A stretch of 12,610 bases of DNA from Rhizomucor pusillus (taxonomy: Eukaryota > Mucoromycota > Mucoromycetes > Mucorales > Lichtheimiaceae). Each line of letters opens with the position of its first letter. The first letter of the stretch is position 1. The notes below the pieces were generated by a model, which did no database searches, was not told where the DNA came from, and worked only from the letters and a program-made list of their open reading frames with translations. This document shows positions 8,905 through 12,610 of this stretch, one piece after another. The position numbers and the translations under genes were made by a program. Location: contig FWWN02000260.1 of assembly GCA_900175165.2 (NCBI GenBank), positions 1 to 12,610 on the forward strand, given 5' to 3'.

Positions 8905-9006
8905 ACACATGGACTTGCGTGTTGTAGGCTATTAGAGATGTCAAATTTTGTAATATATAAACAACAGCGTACGCTTCTTTTTTTTTTACATGACAACAAA
9001 AGTCTT

Positions 9007-10678
9007 TTAACTTCTAACCATACTGCTCTTGCTCCACCCATCACCAGCGCCTCCTGAGAATGATATGTACGGAGACGACTGTTGCTGGATAATAGATGGA
9101 TGGTACTTGTTCTGCTTTTGGTGGTGGTGTTGATGGTGATGATGATGCCGTTTTCTATGTCTGTCTCCTTGCTGGTGCTGCTCTTGAAGCGCTGCCGTGC
9201 TGCGGGTTGTCATGGGCCTGGCATCAGGGATTATTGAAGGGTCGTCTTCAAATCCCAGGTTTTCAGCCTTGGTGCCTAGTCTGGGTATCCGTACATATAC
9301 ATCCGTGCCATAACCTTCCATCGTCTGGACTTGCAACTCTCCTCCCCAATATTCTGCATAGATTCTGCTCATTGGCAAGCCCATGCCCAAATGGACTTGA
9401 CCCAGATTTGCTGCTTGCGAAGCACGCTCGATGATACTCGTTGGCATTTTGTGGACGTTTTGAAAATGTCGATAGTCGCCGTTGGGTGCTCGTGCTTGAT
9501 ACGACCACAGATGGGCGTATCGTTCTTGCGACATGCCGCCGCCCTGATCTGATATCCGGAAATACATGTCGGTTTCGCTTGCGCTGACAGTGATTCGAAC
9601 AGGCGGATACTGATCGCTGTCTTGATTGGCGTTGACTGTATACCGCACTGCATTGTTCAATAATTCAAATAGTATATACTCTAAATGTTCGGGGACCTTG
9701 AAAAAATAGAATGTTAGCTTCATTACTGTTATTCCGGTAACTACGTTCACAACTCACATATGCAAAGACAATATCGTCAGAACTTTCTATATCCTGTTGC
9801 GGCTGCTGATGTCCTATTGGGGAATTTTGATGCAAATCCAAAATGACCCGGGGTGGCTTCCGCTGTTTGCAGTACACTTTTTCTGCATGTTTGTGAACAA
9901 GCTGCGTTGCCCTGGAGACCAGGTCTCGGGCTGAGCATCGTACGAATATAATACCGACATATCCATCACCTTCTCCCATCAGATCCCATCCATTTTCAAA
10001 AGCATGTGTCAGCGCCAAATGTTGCTCCGCCAAGACTCGCCTTGATATCCGGGACCGAAGCATGCGATTGACGAACCGATCAAGATTGTGCGAACCGTCG
10101 TAGTGTGACGCACACTCTGTCACGCCCAATGCCAGCCGTGGTACCACGAGCTGCCCATCATCCAATAGATCGTGAAGCACCTGACAAAACGTGTCGTTGT
10201 CGTCAAGGTTCTTGATAACAGGATGCTTTCGCAGTTTCTCAAATGCGCCCCAATACAGCCGGTAGACAAATTCAATGTGTGGATTGGTTCCTACAAAGAA
10301 CGGCAGCTGCTGAAAATCTCGTATCCGGTGAGCGAGGCGGACGAGCAGCTCGTTGCGGACCCAGTTGGCAGCCTGCACAAGTCGCTCCTCCGTCATTTGC
10401 CTGCCAAAGAAAATGTACTGCCGCAGCGTGCCGGCATTCACGGGTCGTCGCACATATTCCTCGAGAACTTTGGTCTGGTAAAAGTGGTATGGAGAGTCGG
10501 ACTGTACAGAGTCGAGAGAAGTTGTCCGCGGCATACCACTGCTCTCTTCTTGTTGGTGGTGGTGGTGCTGCTGCTGTTCGCTGCGAGGTATCGTCACTGT
10601 CACGGATCGCGCGCTGATTCGCGATGGCAATGGCACCTTAAATTGTCGCGAGGAGATTCTCTGTACGAACCGGTGCAT
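9007..10678 (-). CDS. Mitochondrial BCKDH/PDH-family protein kinase (Pkp2/BCKDK-like), two exons
   Basis: This kinase would phosphorylate and inactivate the E1 subunit of a mitochondrial 2-oxo-acid dehydrogenase. Exon 1 is 10678-9758, the intron 9757-9697 (GTGAGT...AAG, 61 nt), and exon 2 9696-9007, giving 536 aa. The Arg-rich, acid-poor start (MHRFVQRISSRQFKVPLPSR) fits a mitochondrial presequence. The helical BCDHK_Adom3 region (about 75-245) carries ELLVRLAHRIRDFQQLPF and FVGTNPHIEFVYRLYWGAFE, closest in pattern to BCKDK. The GHKL ATPase part has an N-box ELLNNAVR (E318, N322), a G1 box ISDQGGGM (D357-G361), an ATP-lid region, a G2 segment HLGMGLPMSR (409-418) and YGTDVYVRIPRLG. Oddities: the lysine usual in ELLKNAMR is Asn; the first Gly of GxGxGLP is His; about 13 extra residues sit before YVGIIFVR; and there are His/Gln-rich runs near 34-45 and in the roughly 60-residue tail. 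The total exceeds the usual 400-450 aa. PDH versus branched-chain substrate cannot be decided from sequence alone. Confidence 0.9.
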
Positions 10679-11254
10679 AGCGATATGCTCGGTGTTAAGA
10701 AGAGATCAAGCAGCGAGCTGGGTTTCGGGATGCAAGATCTCTTCTGATTTTCATGCTGACAATCACCGGAACACAAAATGCCTGCTTTTGTCACCAGATC
10801 CCCAATTTTCGCGGTATGAGCAAAGGGACTAATGTGTAAGCTTGTATGTATGCACATGAGTGCTAGATAGCATGTCACATGAACTTGGCACGCTATATGA
10901 ATATCACCGTTTTGAAAGGAAGGATACGTCTTTGTTGCTACAATATCCCCCAAGTAGGTACATATGATTTACAGATATGGAAAGTGTAAATCATTCGTAT
11001 AATGTACATTTTTCCAGACGCGACTAATGCAGCTGTGACAAGGAAATAGGTGGGTTAGACATAGAAGGGGACGACGGAAGTCCAAAGAGTTGATTCAGAA
11101 ACATGGTCGGCATTAACATGGAAGCTCAGCTGAGCTGGGCAATAATAAGCGTATGGTATCCTTTATTGTCGGATGAGCACAAACATCATAGCAGTTTTAA
11201 GGAGGTATGTGAACGAAGAAAAGGAAGATGTGAAAAGCTCATTGGTGTAAAGTG
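10679..11254. other. Spacer between amine oxidase and kinase genes
   Basis: About 576 nt between two minus-strand genes. The right part should be the 3' UTR of the amine oxidase and the left part the promoter and 5' UTR of the kinase. An open frame running 10953-10600 (-) overlaps the kinase start in another frame and has no recognisable domain. I see no RNA gene or repeat here. Confidence 0.5.
11162..11167 (-). promoter_or_regulatory. Candidate polyadenylation signal AATAAA of the amine oxidase gene
   Basis: TTTATT on the plus strand reads AATAAA on the minus strand, about 88 nt past the amine oxidase stop codon at 11255-11257. Confidence 0.45.
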
Positions 11255-12610
11255 TTAGGCCTGCTTCTTGTTGGAGCAGCAAGAAGACTTGCCATTTGCC
11301 TGCGCGTATGCACTCTTTGTACTGTGCTTATCGCTCGCTGGAATATCTATACCTGGATTGGCCGAAAAGAAGTTGCATGGCTTGAGTGTAAATCCGCATG
11401 TCTCCACAGGCATCACTGGAAAGTCCTCCACTCGCGGGATATGCGTAAGTCCAAATGTCAACCACAGCACAATGTCTTGTTTCTGCACACTCTTGATCTC
11501 ACGCGTCCATTCCGGCAGTCCTAGTCCAAAGTCACTCTGATAGCAGTAGAATCCGCCAGGGTATTTCTGATCTTTGTCGTAAGGTGTTACCCATACAGTC
11601 TGTGAAGCAAATTTAGCACGCTCATACGCGATGGATCCAGGCTTCGGTAACATGGGAGGGACGTTCGGGCATACGACCTTGAACCCAACCGGCTCCTTGG
11701 TGTATGGATGGATCTTGTCTTCGTTGATAATCTTCCAGTACCGGCTGGTTTCAATGTTTGCTCTAGCCTGAGCTTCTTTGGTATCATTGTAGATTGTAGT
11801 AACAGGATAGAACGAGTTACCAACCATGTTGTCCGGGTGCCCCACCGGTAAATCAGATGCAACAACGTCTACCTGGGCAACAGAGTTCTTCACGCCGTCA
11901 AGCATAGGATCAATGCGCATATTGAACAGGTGCTGATGGTGTTGTGCATCGATCTGTGGGGCAACGATGGTTCCATACGGCGCAGGGCTTTCATCCTCGG
12001 CCAAAACGTGCGTGTTCAGCTCGCCGGTAGCCTTGACTTCGTACTGGAACGTGCCGTCTTGGTAAAAATAATAGTACAAACCATAGTCGTAATTGGCGGC
12101 AGTAACAATGTGCGAGATAACCAGACGGCGGGAACGAGCAGAGTGGGGCTTGTTGGTACGGAAATCGGTATGTTTGAATAAAAGACCATTATCTTCTTCG
12201 TGGATACAGATAGCGTTTGGAATCACCCACGGTTCGCCCTTGAGATCGCTTAGAACACCATCCATGTAATAAATGCTTCCGACACAGTCGCATCCAAGTT
12301 CGAGAGGATTTGTCAGGTTGCCAAGGCCATACTCGCCAACATCAAATGCCATCTTGTGGTTGTATGGTTTATATGGATTGGCATACGGGACAACCATTTC
12401 CGCAAGAGAGACGCGGTAGAACAGAGGTCGTACGATACCATCCATATCCTTGTAGCTAATATTCGATAGGACTATGCCTTCGCGATAGTTGAATGAAATG
12501 TGCAAGTTCCATTTTTGCCAGCTCAGTTCGTGCCCGTTGATTTGGAAGCTGACACCTTCAGGCTGCGTGATCTCGATTGGTTTGATATCCTTGCGCAACT
12601 TATCTTCTCC
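11255..12610 (-). CDS. Copper amine oxidase, C-terminal catalytic part (5' end outside window)
   Basis: A primary-amine oxidase (copper/topaquinone type) oxidises primary amines to aldehydes, releasing ammonia and hydrogen peroxide. In fungi it supports growth on amines as nitrogen source. The frame is open to the window edge, so there is no true start here; about 451 residues of an expected 650-700 are present, covering the catalytic Cu_amine_oxid domain. Key residues are visible: the topaquinone precursor Tyr in AANYDYG (codon 12089-12091), the candidate catalytic-base Asp in FDVGEYGLG (12341-12343), two copper His in HQHLFNMRID (11936-11938 and 11930-11932) and the third in GLTHIPR (11441-11443). 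The LGCDC and NAICIHEED cysteines of the family are also there. No intron is needed. The tail SSCCSNKKQA has a Cys pair and no SKL-type peroxisomal signal, unlike many peroxisomal amine oxidases. With all cofactor residues kept, the enzyme is expected to be active; substrate preference cannot be told. Confidence 0.95.
   Translation of the reverse strand, partial: GEDKLRKDIKPIEITQPEGVSFQINGHELSWQKWNLHISFNYREGIVLSNISYKDMDGIVRPLFYRVSLAEMVVPYANPYKPYNHKMAFDVGEYGLGNLTNPLELGCDCVGSIYYMDGVLSDLKGEPWVIPNAICIHEEDNGLLFKHTDFRTNKPHSARSRRLVISHIVTAANYDYGLYYYFYQDGTFQYEVKATGELNTHVLAEDESPAPYGTIVAPQIDAQHHQHLFNMRIDPMLDGVKNSVAQVDVVASDLPVGHPDNMVGNSFYPVTTIYNDTKEAQARANIETSRYWKIINEDKIHPYTKEPVGFKVVCPNVPPMLPKPGSIAYERAKFASQTVWVTPYDKDQKYPGGFYCYQSDFGLGLPEWTREIKSVQKQDIVLWLTFGLTHIPRVEDFPVMPVETCGFTLKPCNFFSANPGIDIPASDKHSTKSAYAQANGKSSCCSNKKQA

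Noticed and set aside
10172..10747. 191-codon plus-strand frame opposite the kinase
   Set aside because: It is an antisense shadow of kinase exon 1 with no domain. The minus-strand frame carries clear kinase-family motifs.
10600..10953. 117-codon minus-strand frame overlapping the kinase start
   Set aside because: It is in a different phase from the kinase, has no recognisable domain, and probably represents leader or promoter sequence.

Overview
The window looks like nuclear DNA of an early-diverging fungus, most likely a Mucoromycota (Mucorales-like) species. The reasons are short introns (54-90 nt) with GTAAGT/GTACGT donors, compact intergenic spacers, a Zn2Cys6 plus fungal_trans regulator, a Whi2-type BTB protein, and mitochondrial and primary-metabolism enzymes of fungal type. 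Nothing points to a mobile element, virus, CRISPR array or bacterial-style operon. Taxonomy is inferred from the proteins and gene structure, not from a search.

Layout. Positions 1-240 hold nothing I recognise. A tentative three-exon gene for a 66-aa single-pass membrane protein lies at 241-569 (+). A seven-exon SAS10/UTP3 ribosome-biogenesis gene follows at 929-3164 (+), then a two-exon Zn2Cys6 transcription factor at 3321-5880 (+). A CA-repeat-bearing spacer precedes a two-exon Whi2-like BTB gene at 6183-7201 (+). A tiny four-exon gene at 7426-7878 (+), spread over exons too short to be seen as an ORF, encodes a 75-aa protein resembling animal ASDURF, a prefoldin-like subunit. Next is a three-exon gene at 8005-8870 (+) that fuses a DUF2470 domain to a TMEM254/DUF4499-like membrane domain and uses a GC-AG intron.

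The strand then switches. A mitochondrial BCKDH/PDH-family protein kinase (9007-10678, -) converges on the DUF2470 gene with 136 bp between stop codons. After a 576-bp spacer comes the C-terminal catalytic part of a copper amine oxidase (11255-12610, -), whose 5' end lies beyond the window.

The genes are mostly independent housekeeping functions: pre-rRNA processing, transcription, nutrient/stress signalling, chaperone assembly, mitochondrial 2-oxo-acid dehydrogenase control and amine catabolism. There is no evidence of a single pathway cluster. The items most worth following up are the standalone fungal ASDURF-like gene, the DUF2470-TMEM254-like fusion, and the altered zinc-cluster spacing in the transcription factor.
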